Shown: positions 26,995 through 36,125 of the stretch, one piece after another
Position numbering within the stretch: the first letter of the stretch is position 1
Layout: each line of letters begins with the position of its first letter
Assembly (NCBI GenBank): GCA_016709965.1
Contig: JADJLT010000001.1
Location: forward strand, 62,001 to 126,000
Length of the DNA: 64,000 nt
Direction of reading: 5' to 3'
Source of the DNA: Betaproteobacteria bacterium
GTDB taxonomy: Bacteria; Pseudomonadota; Gammaproteobacteria; Burkholderiales; Rhodocyclaceae
The notes under the pieces: model-generated
Databases searched by the model: none
Told to the model about the DNA's origin: nothing
The model's input: the letters and a program-made list of their open reading frames with translations, nothing else
Translations under genes and position numbers: made by a program

Positions 26995-28182
26995 ATGGAC
27001 TCACTGGCGCTGTTCAGCCTGTTGCTGGTGGTCGGGTTATTGATTGGCGAATGGCTGCACAAACAATTTGGCTGGCCGAAACTGATCGGTTATGTGCTGG
27101 CTGGCAGTCTCTTTGGCCCTTCGTTGCTGGGCTTGATCACTATCGAAAGTCTGACCCAGGCCCGACCAATCGCCGATGCAGCGCTCGGACTACTGATGCT
27201 CGAAGTCGGTCGGCGTCTCGATTTAAACTGGCTTCGCAGAAACCCCGAATTACTGCGCAGTACTTCGGCTGACATCATCTTGTCGTTCGCCGTCATCTTC
27301 ATTTTCGCCTTCTGGGTTGTCGGCCTGACGCCCGCATGGGCTGCGGCAACCGCCGCTGTGACCATGGCATCAGCGCCGGCCGTTGTTCTGCTGACCATTG
27401 AAGAAGCCAAGGCGCAAGGACAGGTCACCGAACGCATCATTCTCCATACGTCCATCGGTTCAGCCGCATCGTTTTTCGCCTTTGCCGTGGTACTTGGTGT
27501 TGTCCACGCCGAATCAAGTGATAGCTGGCTGAATGCGATAGTTCATCCGCTGTGGGTGGTTACAGGTGGCTTGGCGGTGGGTTGTGTGGGCGCCTGGCTA
27601 GCCCTGGCGATTGCGCGAGCGGTACCAAAGCGCTCACCGGCCCAGGTTTTTGTGCTGCTTGCCTGCGCCCTGCTGGCCGTTGGGATTGCCCGCATGCTGG
27701 CGACACCGGTCTTTTTAACCTTGTTTTCGATGGGACTGTTTCTGGCTTCCCGTGATCACCGGCAAACACTGCGCTATACGGGATTGCCGGAAGGTCACTG
27801 GTTGCTCGCCATCATTCTTTTTGTGATTGTCGGTGCCTCATTGCCCTGGCAGGAATTTACCTGGCTTTCCGGATGCCAGGCGCTCGGACTGCTGATGGTT
27901 CGGGCCGCGGCAAAAATGGGGGCGTTGGGCTGGTCAGGTGGCAGCTTGCCGCTATTCAAACGTCTGATGGTTGGCGTTGGTATCCAGCCATTGTCGGCAA
28001 TCGCCGTATTCATGGCCTACGAAATTGCCGCACTGTATCCGGAAGTAGGGCGATCGGCGCTGACCTTATCCTTGTTTGCAGCGGCACTGATGGAACTTGT
28101 CGGTCCGGTATTGTGCCGACTAGCCCTGCAACGCTCCGGCGAGTGTGAAAGTCGCATCATCGACCGCGGAGGTATCGCATGA
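26995..28182 (+). CDS. Cation:proton antiporter, CPA2 family
   Basis: A 395-residue polytopic membrane protein with about 11-12 hydrophobic segments. LIGYVLAGSLFGPSLLGLI and ALGLLMLEVGRRLDLNWLRRNPELL are typical of the KefB/GerN-type CPA2 exchangers; no cytoplasmic NAD-binding domain follows. The ATG at 26995 has GGAG just upstream and starts directly with the first helix; the longer frame from 26821 adds 58 soluble residues without support. The stop overlaps the ligase gene by four bases (ATGA), so antiporter and ligase are translated together, an unusual pairing whose reason is not obvious. Confidence 0.85.
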   Translation: MDSLALFSLLLVVGLLIGEWLHKQFGWPKLIGYVLAGSLFGPSLLGLITIESLTQARPIADAALGLLMLEVGRRLDLNWLRRNPELLRSTSADIILSFAVIFIFAFWVVGLTPAWAAATAAVTMASAPAVVLLTIEEAKAQGQVTERIILHTSIGSAASFFAFAVVLGVVHAESSDSWLNAIVHPLWVVTGGLAVGCVGAWLALAIARAVPKRSPAQVFVLLACALLAVGIARMLATPVFLTLFSMGLFLASRDHRQTLRYTGLPEGHWLLAIILFVIVGASLPWQEFTWLSGCQALGLLMVRAAAKMGALGWSGGSLPLFKRLMVGVGIQPLSAIAVFMAYEIAALYPEVGRSALTLSLFAAALMELVGPVLCRLALQRSGECESRIIDRGGIA

Positions 28183-29330
28183 ACCTGACGGAACCTCGCA
28201 CCTTCAAGGAGAGCGCAGCGCTGTCACTGGGCGTCGAACTGGAATTGCAGCTGGTATCACACCGCGATTTTGACCTGACACGCGGAGCCAGCGACCTGAT
28301 CTGCAGCCTGGATTACGATGGCCGATTTGGCGAGATCAAGCTGGAGATCACCGAAAGCATGATCGAAATCAGCACACTCGCCAGAATGACGGTCGACGGG
28401 ATTGCCGCTGATCTGGGTGGTTTGCGGGACACGTTGCACCACCATTGCGAGCGCAACAACATCGGGGTCTGCGGTGGCGGGACGCATCCGTTTCACCATT
28501 GGCCGGAACGCCGCATTTGTCCGGGTGATCGCTTCGATAACCTGTATCAGCGCTACGGCTATCTCGCCAAGCAATTCACGGTATTTGGCCAGCACATCCA
28601 TGTCGGCTGCAGCTCGGCGGACGACGCCATCTGGCTCACCCAGGCGCTTGGCGTCTACGTGCCTGCCTTCATCGCCCTGTCTGCATCGTCACCCTTTGTT
28701 GACGGGGTCGAAAGTTTTTACCAATCGGCGCGACTGAATGCAGTCTCAGCCTTTCCCTTGAGCGGCCAATGTCCGCCATTGGCCAACTGGCAGGAATTCG
28801 CCGCACACTTCAAGTTCCTGCAGGCATGCGGCATTGCCCAGAGCATCAAGGATCTATATTGGGATGTTCGCCCCAAACCCGAATTCGGCACGGTTGAAAT
28901 TCGGGTCTGCGATACGCCACTCAGTATCGAGCAGGCGACTTCACTTGCCGCGCTGGCCCAGGCGCTATCGCGCTGGCTACTGCGCACCCGTCCGGCGCTA
29001 CACACCGCCAAACAATCGCATGTCGCCCGTTACAACAAATTTCAGGCTTGTCGATACGGCATGAAAGCGATGATTTCCGACCCCGTGGCCGAATGCCAGG
29101 TTCCGCTGAAACAAAGCCTGATGGATTTGTTCGACGATATCGCCGGAGATGCCCGCGAACTGGCATGCGAACACTGGCTAAGCCCGCTCAAATTGGCGAT
29201 TGTCGATCATGTCAGCGATGCCGCCTGGCTACGGGCAAGGTACCAACTGCACGGGAATTTGAACGACGTGGTGCGTGATGCCAGCAATCGCCTGATGGAC
29301 AAAGGCCGGCAAAGTGGGGCGGTGGTCTGA
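28179..29330 (+). CDS. GCS2-type carboxylate-amine ligase (YbdK/EgtA-like glutamate ligase)
   Basis: A 383-residue member of the glutamate-cysteine ligase family 2, which joins the gamma-carboxyl of glutamate to an amine using ATP. LGVELELQLVSHRDFDLTRGA starts near residue 14; conserved blocks GGTHPFHHW, FGQHIHVGCS, ALSASSPFVDG and GTVEIRVCDTPLSIEQA match the fold, and NKFQACRYGM is near residue 290. YbdK has weak cysteine ligase activity and its natural amine is uncertain. Here the gene is coupled to an antiporter and lies near a gamma-glutamyl hydrolase and an APC permease, hinting at amine or amino acid gamma-glutamylation. Confidence 0.87.
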   Translation: MNLTEPRTFKESAALSLGVELELQLVSHRDFDLTRGASDLICSLDYDGRFGEIKLEITESMIEISTLARMTVDGIAADLGGLRDTLHHHCERNNIGVCGGGTHPFHHWPERRICPGDRFDNLYQRYGYLAKQFTVFGQHIHVGCSSADDAIWLTQALGVYVPAFIALSASSPFVDGVESFYQSARLNAVSAFPLSGQCPPLANWQEFAAHFKFLQACGIAQSIKDLYWDVRPKPEFGTVEIRVCDTPLSIEQATSLAALAQALSRWLLRTRPALHTAKQSHVARYNKFQACRYGMKAMISDPVAECQVPLKQSLMDLFDDIAGDARELACEHWLSPLKLAIVDHVSDAAWLRARYQLHGNLNDVVRDASNRLMDKGRQSGAVV

Positions 29331-29335
29331 TCAGA

Positions 29336-30730
29336 CTACAAGGGAGCGTAGTGGCGACTCCGTCGCCAAGCCCCCAGGAGCAGTGGTGCGAACCCAATCA
29401 ATAGTCCGCCGACGCCCATCACATTGGTGATGAGGTCAAAGGTCGGAATACTGTAGAGGGCAATGAAAACCATGAAGCAGGCAGCCAGCAGCGGCCAAAG
29501 TACATAAGAAACAGCATCATTCAAGCCCTGCTTCAACTTGCTTCGGTAATGCCAGGCGCAAGCGAAGCCGGCTAGGCTCATGTAGAAACAGATCTGGAAG
29601 CCGATGGCGAGTATCGAGCTGTCAAGAATGGCCTTCACCGAGCTCATGTACGATGACGAAAATAGCAACAGGATGCCAAGGAACCAGATCACGACGGTGG
29701 CCAGCCACGGTGTCTTCCATTCCGGATGGATCGTGGCGTAGCGCGGATGCAGCATTTCATCACGTGCCATTGCGAACATGCTGCGGCTGAATTGCAGAAT
29801 CTGCGTTTCGATGGTCCCTACCGTACTCAGGATCGTGGACAGGACAGCCAGATAATTCCATGGCGTCGGAAACAGCTTGTTGGCAATGGCGTAGAGCACG
29901 TTGGTATTGGCTTCGGCGATCTCGCTGTCGCTAAGCACGATCAGAACGACAATCATCATGATGATGAAGAAAAGGATCAGATTGACCATCGCCCAGAAGG
30001 CACCTTTGCCAGCCGGGGAGACCTGTTCACCTTCGCCGGTTCGGGTTTCTTCGCTCAGATTCATCGTCACGTCCCACCCCCAATAAAAGAAGATGGCGGT
30101 GAGGGCGCCGGTAGCGAAGAGCTGCGGGGTAAACGAGAATGGCGAGAACCAGATGATCGACGGTGCGTGAGCCGGATTTCCGCCGTACTGAACGAAGGCG
30201 CCGATGATCAGGGCCAGAACGACAAAGGTTTCAATGGCGGTCAGAATGATCTGTGCGTAGCTGGCGTGCTTGATCCCCTTGGTCACGACAATCGTCACCA
30301 GCGTCAGCCAGATGGCGGCGGTGGCCGTCACCCAGTTAGTGTTCTCTACCTTGTCCGCTGCCAACAACACCAGTGTCGATGTAGCGGCCGGAATAGTGGC
30401 TGAGACCATGAAAAAGATCGAGGCGACGAGTAATCCCCATCCGGCAAAAAATCCCCAGGTTTTGCCGAAGACATGGCCCACCCACGCGTATGAAGCACCG
30501 GCGTGCGGCGCCAGTTTGCTCAGGTGAATGAATGCCAGCATGATCCCGAACATGATCAGGCCACAGTAAAGAATGCTGCCGACCGACAGTACGCCGACCG
30601 AAGCGACAATGGCCGCTGTCGTTACGGCTACGCTAAAAGCAGGCGCCGTGCCGGCGATCCCCATGACCGCGGATTCGAACGTGCCCAGTGCCCCCTTGGC
30701 TAAATGTCCTTCTGCCACCTGCTCCCCCAA
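29336..30730 (-). CDS. APC family amino acid/amine permease
   Basis: A 464-residue transporter with 12 predicted helices. The first helix region GTFESAVMGIAGTAPAFSVAVTTAAI and KLAPHAGASYAWVGHVFG are classic APC signatures; NLSEETRTGEGEQ is a loop before helix 7. It carries amino acids or amines in, driven by an ion gradient; substrate not determinable. It converges on the ligase gene with only five bases between stops. Position next to the gamma-glutamyl hydrolase/ligase genes suggests it imports their substrate, but it is on the opposite strand. Confidence 0.85.
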   Translation of the reverse strand: MGEQVAEGHLAKGALGTFESAVMGIAGTAPAFSVAVTTAAIVASVGVLSVGSILYCGLIMFGIMLAFIHLSKLAPHAGASYAWVGHVFGKTWGFFAGWGLLVASIFFMVSATIPAATSTLVLLAADKVENTNWVTATAAIWLTLVTIVVTKGIKHASYAQIILTAIETFVVLALIIGAFVQYGGNPAHAPSIIWFSPFSFTPQLFATGALTAIFFYWGWDVTMNLSEETRTGEGEQVSPAGKGAFWAMVNLILFFIIMMIVVLIVLSDSEIAEANTNVLYAIANKLFPTPWNYLAVLSTILSTVGTIETQILQFSRSMFAMARDEMLHPRYATIHPEWKTPWLATVVIWFLGILLLFSSSYMSSVKAILDSSILAIGFQICFYMSLAGFACAWHYRSKLKQGLNDAVSYVLWPLLAACFMVFIALYSIPTFDLITNVMGVGGLLIGFAPLLLGAWRRSRHYAPL

Positions 30731-30898
30731 TTGCTGATCTCTGTATGCCTACGGCACAGGGCGCCGTTCCCGAAAAATCGATAGCAATTTTAGAGCAAGA
30801 TTTTGTGCCGAGAGTTACCTGTTTTGTCGAGAAATACACGTTACCCATTGAATGATCCGTGGCGTTTGAAAATTGCCAGCGAGCAAGAGGGGAGGCGC

Positions 30899-32467
30899 TC
30901 AGGCTAACGAAGTCAGCCTGAAGCGACTGGTGCGCTCACGAGCCCGATCAGCCATCGCCTTCAGTTGCTCCGTATTCGGCTTCAGCTCTTCGTCGAATAT
31001 CCCGGCGATGCGTTCGATGCACGCTTCGGCAGCGGCAGCATCGTGAAACAGGGCACGCGTTCGCCGTGCCAGGACATCCTCGATCGTCCGCGCCGCTTCG
31101 TGGCGGATGGCGTAGCGGACCATGCCTTCGGTGCAGGACAGGTTGGGATGCAAACGCTGGTCATGGCCGGGCAAGGTGGCGAGTTCTGGTGCATCCGTGC
31201 CGTAGAGATCGGTGGACTGACCTCGCTGCCAGCCGTGTAGTTTCAGCGTTCGGGTTGGACATGGCGCGGCGGTCAGGCCCGCGACTTCGATGGCGCGGTC
31301 GATAACATGTTCGGCCATCAGCCGGTAGGTCGTCCATTTGCCACCGGCGATGGTGATCAGGCCGCCAGGGCTGACCAGAATGGCGTGTTCGCGCGACAGG
31401 GCGGCGGTATTTTTCTTGTCATTGTGGTCGGGGTGGATGAGCGGGCGCAAGCCGGCGAAGGCGCTACGGATGTCGGCGCGGGTCGGTGGCCGGGTCAGCA
31501 CGCTGGCGGCGGTGCGCAACAGGAAGTCGATTTCCTCGGCCAGCGGCTGCGGGTCGTCGAGTTGCTGCAGATCAGGGCGCGGGGTGTCGGTGGTGCCGAG
31601 CAGTACCTTGCCTTGCCACGGGATGGCAAACATGACGCGGCCGTCTTCGGTTTTTGGAATCATCAGCGCCTGCTGGCCGGGCAGAAAATCGGCATCGACG
31701 ACGAGGTGGATGCCCTGACTGGGCGTGAGCAGCGGCGGTGCATCAGGTTCGTCGAGGCGGCGCAGGCTGTCGGCATGGACGCCGGTGGCGTTGATGACGG
31801 CGCGGGCGCTGATCTCAAACTCTTCGCCACTCTCGGCGTCACGCAAGATGGCGCCGGTGATTCGATCAGCGGTCTTCAGCAGGCAGGTAACCGGCAGGTA
31901 ATTGAGGCAGGTGGCACCGAGATCAGTGGCGGTCCGCATCAGCGTGATGGCGAGCCGGGCGTCGTCGAACTGGCCGTCCCAGTAGCGGATACCACCACTC
32001 AATCCGGCGGTGCACAGGCCGGGCAGGGCGGCGATGACTTCTTGCCGATTGAGGCTGCGCGAGGCTTCCAGCGCATGCCCGCCGGATAGCAGATCGTAAA
32101 GCTTGAGGCCGACCGCGTAGATGATGCGGTCGAAGTTGCTCCAGGCCGGAATGATGAAGGCCAGCGGGTGGACCAGATGCGGGGCGTTATTGAGCAGGCA
32201 AGTACGTTCGTGCAGGGCGTTGCGGACCATGGCGAAGTCGCCCTGGCGCAGATAGCGGACGCCACCGTGGATCAGCTTGGTACTGCACGACGAGGTGCCT
32301 GAGGCGAAATCTCGGGCTTCGACGAGCAAGGTGCGGTAGCCCCGGGCTGCGGCGTCGACTGCGGCACCGAGGCCGCTGGCACCACCGCCGATAATCAGCA
32401 CGTCCCACGAGCGGGCTTCGCGCAGACTGGCAAAGCGGTCAGCGCGGCTGGCCGGGGCGTTGCTCAT
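30899..32467 (-). CDS. glpD: Aerobic glycerol-3-phosphate dehydrogenase
   Basis: FAD-dependent membrane-associated enzyme oxidising glycerol-3-phosphate to dihydroxyacetone phosphate with quinone as acceptor. 522 residues. The dinucleotide site DVLIIGGGASGLGAAVDAAARGYRTLLVEA begins near residue 21; SSCSTKLIHGGVRYL, GVLLGTTDTP-like GKVLLGTTDTPRPDLQ and GGKWTTYRLMAEHVID are family blocks. The start at 32467 overlaps the glpK stop by four bases and gives the usual N-terminus; a frame extension to 32512 is rejected. glpK-glpD form a two-gene operon; no glpF or glpR is visible. Confidence 0.94.
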   Translation of the reverse strand: MSNAPASRADRFASLREARSWDVLIIGGGASGLGAAVDAAARGYRTLLVEARDFASGTSSCSTKLIHGGVRYLRQGDFAMVRNALHERTCLLNNAPHLVHPLAFIIPAWSNFDRIIYAVGLKLYDLLSGGHALEASRSLNRQEVIAALPGLCTAGLSGGIRYWDGQFDDARLAITLMRTATDLGATCLNYLPVTCLLKTADRITGAILRDAESGEEFEISARAVINATGVHADSLRRLDEPDAPPLLTPSQGIHLVVDADFLPGQQALMIPKTEDGRVMFAIPWQGKVLLGTTDTPRPDLQQLDDPQPLAEEIDFLLRTAASVLTRPPTRADIRSAFAGLRPLIHPDHNDKKNTAALSREHAILVSPGGLITIAGGKWTTYRLMAEHVIDRAIEVAGLTAAPCPTRTLKLHGWQRGQSTDLYGTDAPELATLPGHDQRLHPNLSCTEGMVRYAIRHEAARTIEDVLARRTRALFHDAAAAEACIERIAGIFDEELKPNTEQLKAMADRARERTSRFRLTSLA

Positions 32468-33972
32468 GGCTCTTTTGTCCAGCCGAGCGTTCGTTCGATG
32501 GCTCGGCGCCAATGAGCGAACAGCGTAGCGCGCTCGTCTTCGGCCATGTTCGGCTCAAAACGACGTTCGGTTTGCCAGAGTGCCGTCAATTCGGCTACGT
32601 CCTGCCAGAAGCCGACTGCCAGCCCGGCCAGATAGGCGGCGCCGAGCGCGGTGGTTTCGGTGACTTGCGGGCGCACAACGGGCACCCCAAGCAGGTCGGC
32701 CTGAAATTGCATCAGCAGGTCGTTGTTGGCGGCTCCACCGTCTACGCGCAATTCCCTAAGGCCGTGGCCGGCATCCTTTTCCATGGCTTGCAGCACATCG
32801 GCACTCTGGAAGGCGATGGCTTCGAGCGCGGCGCGGGCGATGTGGGCGCGGGTGGTTCCGCGCGTCAGGCCGAACAGCGCGCCACGGGCAAACGGATCCC
32901 AGTAGGGCGCGCCCAAGCCAGTGTGGGCGGGTACGAAATAGACGCCACCGTTATCCGGCACGCTGGCGGCCAGAGGTTCGATATCATGCGTGCTGGAAAT
33001 AAGGCCGAGCCCGTCGCGCAACCATTGTACGGTGGCCCCGCCCATGAAGACGCTGCCTTCGAGCAGATAGGTGGTTTGGCCATGGCGCTGCCAGCCAATG
33101 GTGGTAAGCAGACGGTGGCTGGAAGCCATGGGTTGCGGGCCGGTATTCATCAGCAGAAAACAGCCGGTGCCGTAAGTGTTTTTGGCCATGCCGTGTTCAA
33201 GACAGGCTTGCCCGAAGGTGGCTGCCTGCTGGTCGCCGGCCATGCCGCTGAGCGGGATGGGGGCACCCAGCCATTCGGCGTCGATGGTCGCGATTTCGCC
33301 GCTGTTGTCGACCAGGTGCGGCAGTAGGGCCGGGGGGATGTCGAGCAGCGCCAGCAGGTCCTCATCCCAGCACCGGCGGTGAATATCGAAGAGCAGGGTG
33401 CGTGAGGCATTCGACGGATCGGTGACATGTACGCGACCGCCGGAAAGCTTCCAGGCCAGCCAGCTGTCGATGGTGCCGAAAGCGAGTTCGCCACGCTCGG
33501 CCCGGGCGCGGCTACCGGGAATATGGTCAAGCAGCCATTTGAGCTTGGTGCCGGAAAAATAGGCATCGAGCACGAGGCCGGTGCGCTGGCGGAACAGTTC
33601 GGCATGGCCGGCCGCCGTCAATGTTTCGCAAATATCGGCAGTGCGCCTGTCTTGCCAGACGATGGCGCGATGCAGCGGTTCACCAGTCGATTTGTCCCAC
33701 AGCACGGTGGTTTCGCGCTGGTTGGTGATGCCGACGGCGGCGACCTGGGTGGCCAAAACGCCGTTTTCGTGCAAAACGCTGCGTGCCACGGCCAGCTGCG
33801 CCTGCCATATTTCATGGGCGTCGTGCTCGACCCAGCCGGGCTGCGGATAGTATTGGGTGATTTCCTGTTGGGCGATGCCATGGATATCACCCAGACGACC
33901 AAAGAGGATGGCGCGGGCGCTGGTCGTGCCTTGATCGAGGGCCAGGACGAACTGATCGGATTGAGCGTTCAT
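32464..33972 (-). CDS. glpK: Glycerol kinase
   Basis: Phosphorylates glycerol to sn-glycerol-3-phosphate. The 502-residue protein opens FVLALDQGTTSARAILF (residues 8-24), the FGGY kinase phosphate-1 motif, followed by WVEHDAHEIW, GITNQRETTVLWDKSTGEPLHRAIVWQDRRT, AGDQQAATFGQAC and KNTYGTGCFLLMNTG. All are hallmark glycerol kinase blocks. Length equals the E. coli enzyme. It is first in the glpKD operon. Upstream lies a decayed LysR C-terminus rather than a regulator such as GlpR. Confidence 0.95.
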   Translation of the reverse strand: MNAQSDQFVLALDQGTTSARAILFGRLGDIHGIAQQEITQYYPQPGWVEHDAHEIWQAQLAVARSVLHENGVLATQVAAVGITNQRETTVLWDKSTGEPLHRAIVWQDRRTADICETLTAAGHAELFRQRTGLVLDAYFSGTKLKWLLDHIPGSRARAERGELAFGTIDSWLAWKLSGGRVHVTDPSNASRTLLFDIHRRCWDEDLLALLDIPPALLPHLVDNSGEIATIDAEWLGAPIPLSGMAGDQQAATFGQACLEHGMAKNTYGTGCFLLMNTGPQPMASSHRLLTTIGWQRHGQTTYLLEGSVFMGGATVQWLRDGLGLISSTHDIEPLAASVPDNGGVYFVPAHTGLGAPYWDPFARGALFGLTRGTTRAHIARAALEAIAFQSADVLQAMEKDAGHGLRELRVDGGAANNDLLMQFQADLLGVPVVRPQVTETTALGAAYLAGLAVGFWQDVAELTALWQTERRFEPNMAEDERATLFAHWRRAIERTLGWTKEP

Positions 33973-34098
33973 GCAGATCTCCAGCGGTCAGTGTCCGATC
34001 AGTATACTGGCTATGACGAAGGAAATCCGGCTGCCGTGGCGCGACCGTTGGGCTTTTCGGCCTTAATTGCCGTTGCCGGCACACTGATGCACGATGCT

Positions 34099-34136
34099 TG
34101 CGGTCAACCGGAAATATTGCCCAAAAACAAAAAATC
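34099..34136 (-). repeat. Dispersed two-palindrome element, copy 4 (end of LysR remnant)
   Basis: On the minus strand: GGATTTTTTGTTTTTGGGCA, then ATATTTCCGGTTGACCGCA. It lies where the LysR remnant loses similarity to its family. Confidence 0.75.
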
Positions 34137-34436
34137 CGCTGCGCGTGCCTTGCCTTCGCGCGGTAGGGCGAAGCTTTCCTGCCTGTAGTCGATGCAGGCG
34201 CGAACTTTTGGCAGACGGTGTCGATGCTGTAGCGTCGCTGCGTAGATGGGGATGCACTCATCGTCGGTGTAGTCGGCGAGCACCTGTTGCAAGCGTCCTT
34301 GACGGACGAGCGGCGAGACCAGCAATTCGTTGAGTCTGGCGATACCAACGCCTTCGAGCGCCAACGCCGCGACGATGGCGGTGCTGGCGGCCCGCAACCC
34401 GTTTGTCGCGAACGGGTCACTTGCATCTACACTGAC
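34130..34436 (-). pseudogene. LysR-family regulator, C-terminal remnant
   Basis: The minus strand encodes DPFATNGLRAASTAIVAALA followed by LEGVGIARLNELLV, GRLQQVLADYTDDECIPIYA and HRLPKVRACIDY, which is the last part of a LysR substrate-binding domain. The DNA-binding domain and most of the ligand domain are missing: a stop lies upstream at about 34446, and the DUF2164 gene starts at 34461 on the other strand. After ACIDY the sequence drifts into unrelated residues and then into a dispersed element copy. It is therefore a truncated, non-functional relic, placed between glpK and the DUF2164 gene. Confidence 0.7.
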
Positions 34437-34460
34437 AGCTTGCCGTCACTAACCCCCACC

Positions 34461-34733
34461 ATGACCATCGAAATCTCTCCCGAATCCAGCAAGGCTGCCA
34501 TTGCTTCGATCCAGCGCTATTTTTCCGAGAACCTGGATGAGGAAATTGGCAGTCTGGATGCCGGCGCACTGCTCGGTTTTTTCCTCAAGGAAATCGGGCC
34601 TGTCGTATACAACAAGGCCGTGGCCGACGCCCAGGCGCGTTTGCAGGCCAGGGTCATGGAACTGGATGTCGATATCTACGAGGACGAGTTTCAGTACTGG
34701 GTGAAAAAGGGGCAGGGTAAGCGCCATGGATGA
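34461..34733 (+). CDS. DUF2164 family protein
   Basis: A 90-residue protein matching DUF2164: SKAAIASIQRYFSENLDEEIGSLDAGALLGFFLKEIGPVVYN in two stretches, then an alpha-helical AVADAQARLQARVMELDVDIYEDEF. The conserved IGPVVYNKAVADA block is diagnostic. No function is known. The start at 34461 gives the usual short N-terminus. Its end overlaps the next small gene by eight bases, so the two are probably co-translated. Confidence 0.8.
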   Translation: MTIEISPESSKAAIASIQRYFSENLDEEIGSLDAGALLGFFLKEIGPVVYNKAVADAQARLQARVMELDVDIYEDEFQYWVKKGQGKRHG

Positions 34734-34971
34734 ACTGGACACGCTCTCCGGCCTCGGCTTCGCTATGCCAACGCCGGCTTATCTGATCGGCGCCATTGTC
34801 TTCGGCCTGATTGGCTTTGCTGCCTATCGCCATGGCAAGCGAATGGCGCGCGCCAAGATCAAGTGGATGGGGATTGCGCTGATGTTCTATCCCTACGCGA
34901 TATCGGGAACAGCAATGCTGTATGTCATCGGCGTCGCACTGTGTCTGGCGATCTATTTCTGGCGGGACTAG
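34726..34971 (+). CDS. Small two-helix membrane protein
   Basis: An 81-residue protein with two clear membrane segments, YLIGAIVFGLIGFAAYRHG (residues 19-37) and AMLYVIGVALCLAIYFW (about 62-79), joined by a basic loop RMARAKIKWMGIALMF. The positive loop would face the cytoplasm. I do not recognise a characterised family. It overlaps the DUF2164 gene by eight bases and ends five bases from the converging EpsA-type regulator. Confidence 0.7.
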   Translation: MDELDTLSGLGFAMPTPAYLIGAIVFGLIGFAAYRHGKRMARAKIKWMGIALMFYPYAISGTAMLYVIGVALCLAIYFWRD

Positions 34972-34975
34972 GCGA

Positions 34976-35773
34976 CTAGGCGACAAGTTGCAGGGTGTCG
35001 ATCCTTGACTCAATCTCCTCAAGCTTGCCGACGGCTTGGGCGCGATTGCTGACGTTGATTTTCCGGAAGATCCGCTGCAAATGGTTTTTTACCGTGTTGG
35101 CGCTGATGTGGAGAATCATCCCGATTTCGATATTGGTCTTGCCATTGCGAACCCATTCGAGAATCTCGATTTCACGTTCGCTCAAGCCGGATTTGATTAG
35201 TGATGTCAGCAAACCGGGCGCCGCAATGTGTTCCGGCTCAATAACCGGCAAGCCATCGATTTTTCGCATGGCGGCATCGATGTGCGGAAGCAGCAGCTCG
35301 AAGCACTTTCTTTCCCGATCGTTAAAACTCCCCGTGCGGCGCAACAGGATATAAAGGTGGTCAACATTGAAACGCGCGTCTGGAATTGCATGGAATAAAA
35401 CTTGTTGCATGCAACGTAATTCTGCAAAAAGAGCTGATGCATCCATACCGCTACCGCAACCATCGGGCATGGTGGCTGAAGTGACTCTTTCGCCGCCGCT
35501 CTTCCAGTGCTGATAAAACCCATTTCTGAATTCGCTGATGCTGGCGTGCGGGATTTTAGCCGTTCGTAATCCCGGGGTCGCCGACACGATGTCATAGTGA
35601 TATAGGTCGCTACCCACCGTGCCGCTGAATGAGATCAAAATATCATGCGGAATCGCTTCCTGGAACGTACCTTGCAGCCATAGCAATAGCTGAAAGTGAG
35701 TCTGGACGGCCAAAGAGCTTTGCATGATCCTGATGGCGGTCTCTGGATTCAGGGCGGTTTCGGTGGGTGCCAT
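34976..35773 (-). CDS. epsA: EpsA-type LuxR transcriptional regulator (XrtB/PEP-CTERM-associated)
   Basis: A 265-residue regulator with a C-terminal LuxR helix-turn-helix: KSGLSEREIEILEWVRNGKT then NIEIGMILHISANTVKNHLQ, about residues 195-250. The N-terminal part, SSLAVQTHFQLLLWLQGTFQ followed by EAIPHDILIS, matches the EpsA regulators tied to exosortase/PEP-CTERM and exopolysaccharide loci in betaproteobacteria. No phosphoacceptor receiver domain is present. Here no exopolysaccharide or exosortase genes are adjacent, so it is an orphan in this window. Ligand and targets unknown. Confidence 0.85.
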   Translation of the reverse strand: MAPTETALNPETAIRIMQSSLAVQTHFQLLLWLQGTFQEAIPHDILISFSGTVGSDLYHYDIVSATPGLRTAKIPHASISEFRNGFYQHWKSGGERVTSATMPDGCGSGMDASALFAELRCMQQVLFHAIPDARFNVDHLYILLRRTGSFNDRERKCFELLLPHIDAAMRKIDGLPVIEPEHIAAPGLLTSLIKSGLSEREIEILEWVRNGKTNIEIGMILHISANTVKNHLQRIFRKINVSNRAQAVGKLEEIESRIDTLQLVA

Positions 35774-35888
35774 TTGGCTGGGATGTCCATTTGTTTATGC
35801 AGACTAAATGGTATCGACGGCGCTCATCCGCCGAGTATCAAATATTTCACAGGTAATTCTATAAGTAGTGACGACGCATCCTAAATTC

Positions 35889-35920
35889 AGGTTTTTGGCC
35901 GATTTTTCCGGTTGACCGTG
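35889..35920 (+). repeat. Dispersed two-palindrome element, copy 5 (intergenic)
   Basis: AGGTTTTTGGCCGA then TTTTTCCGGTTGACCGTG; close to consensus. Confidence 0.8.
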
Positions 35921-36119
35921 AAATTGCCACAAAAATGCGCATTCGTGCAATTTGCGCAGATATTGCGGATGCTGGCTAGCTGGCGATGTTGTTTTAATGC
36001 AATTGCAGAGATCGACAATGAGTGGAGAGCAGCGAGGCTGCTTTCGAGCCTTGATCACCGGGGCACGATTTCCCGATAGCAAGTTCTTCCCCGCACCCCG
36101 GCGCCATACCGGGCTCAGG

Positions 36120-36125
36120 TATAAT
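36120..36125 (+). promoter_or_regulatory. -10 box of the purL promoter
   Basis: Perfect TATAAT 36 bases before the purL ATG, implying a leader of roughly 30 bases. No good -35 hexamer lies at 16-18 bases upstream, so an activator or an extended element may be needed. No PurR site recognised. Confidence 0.45.
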
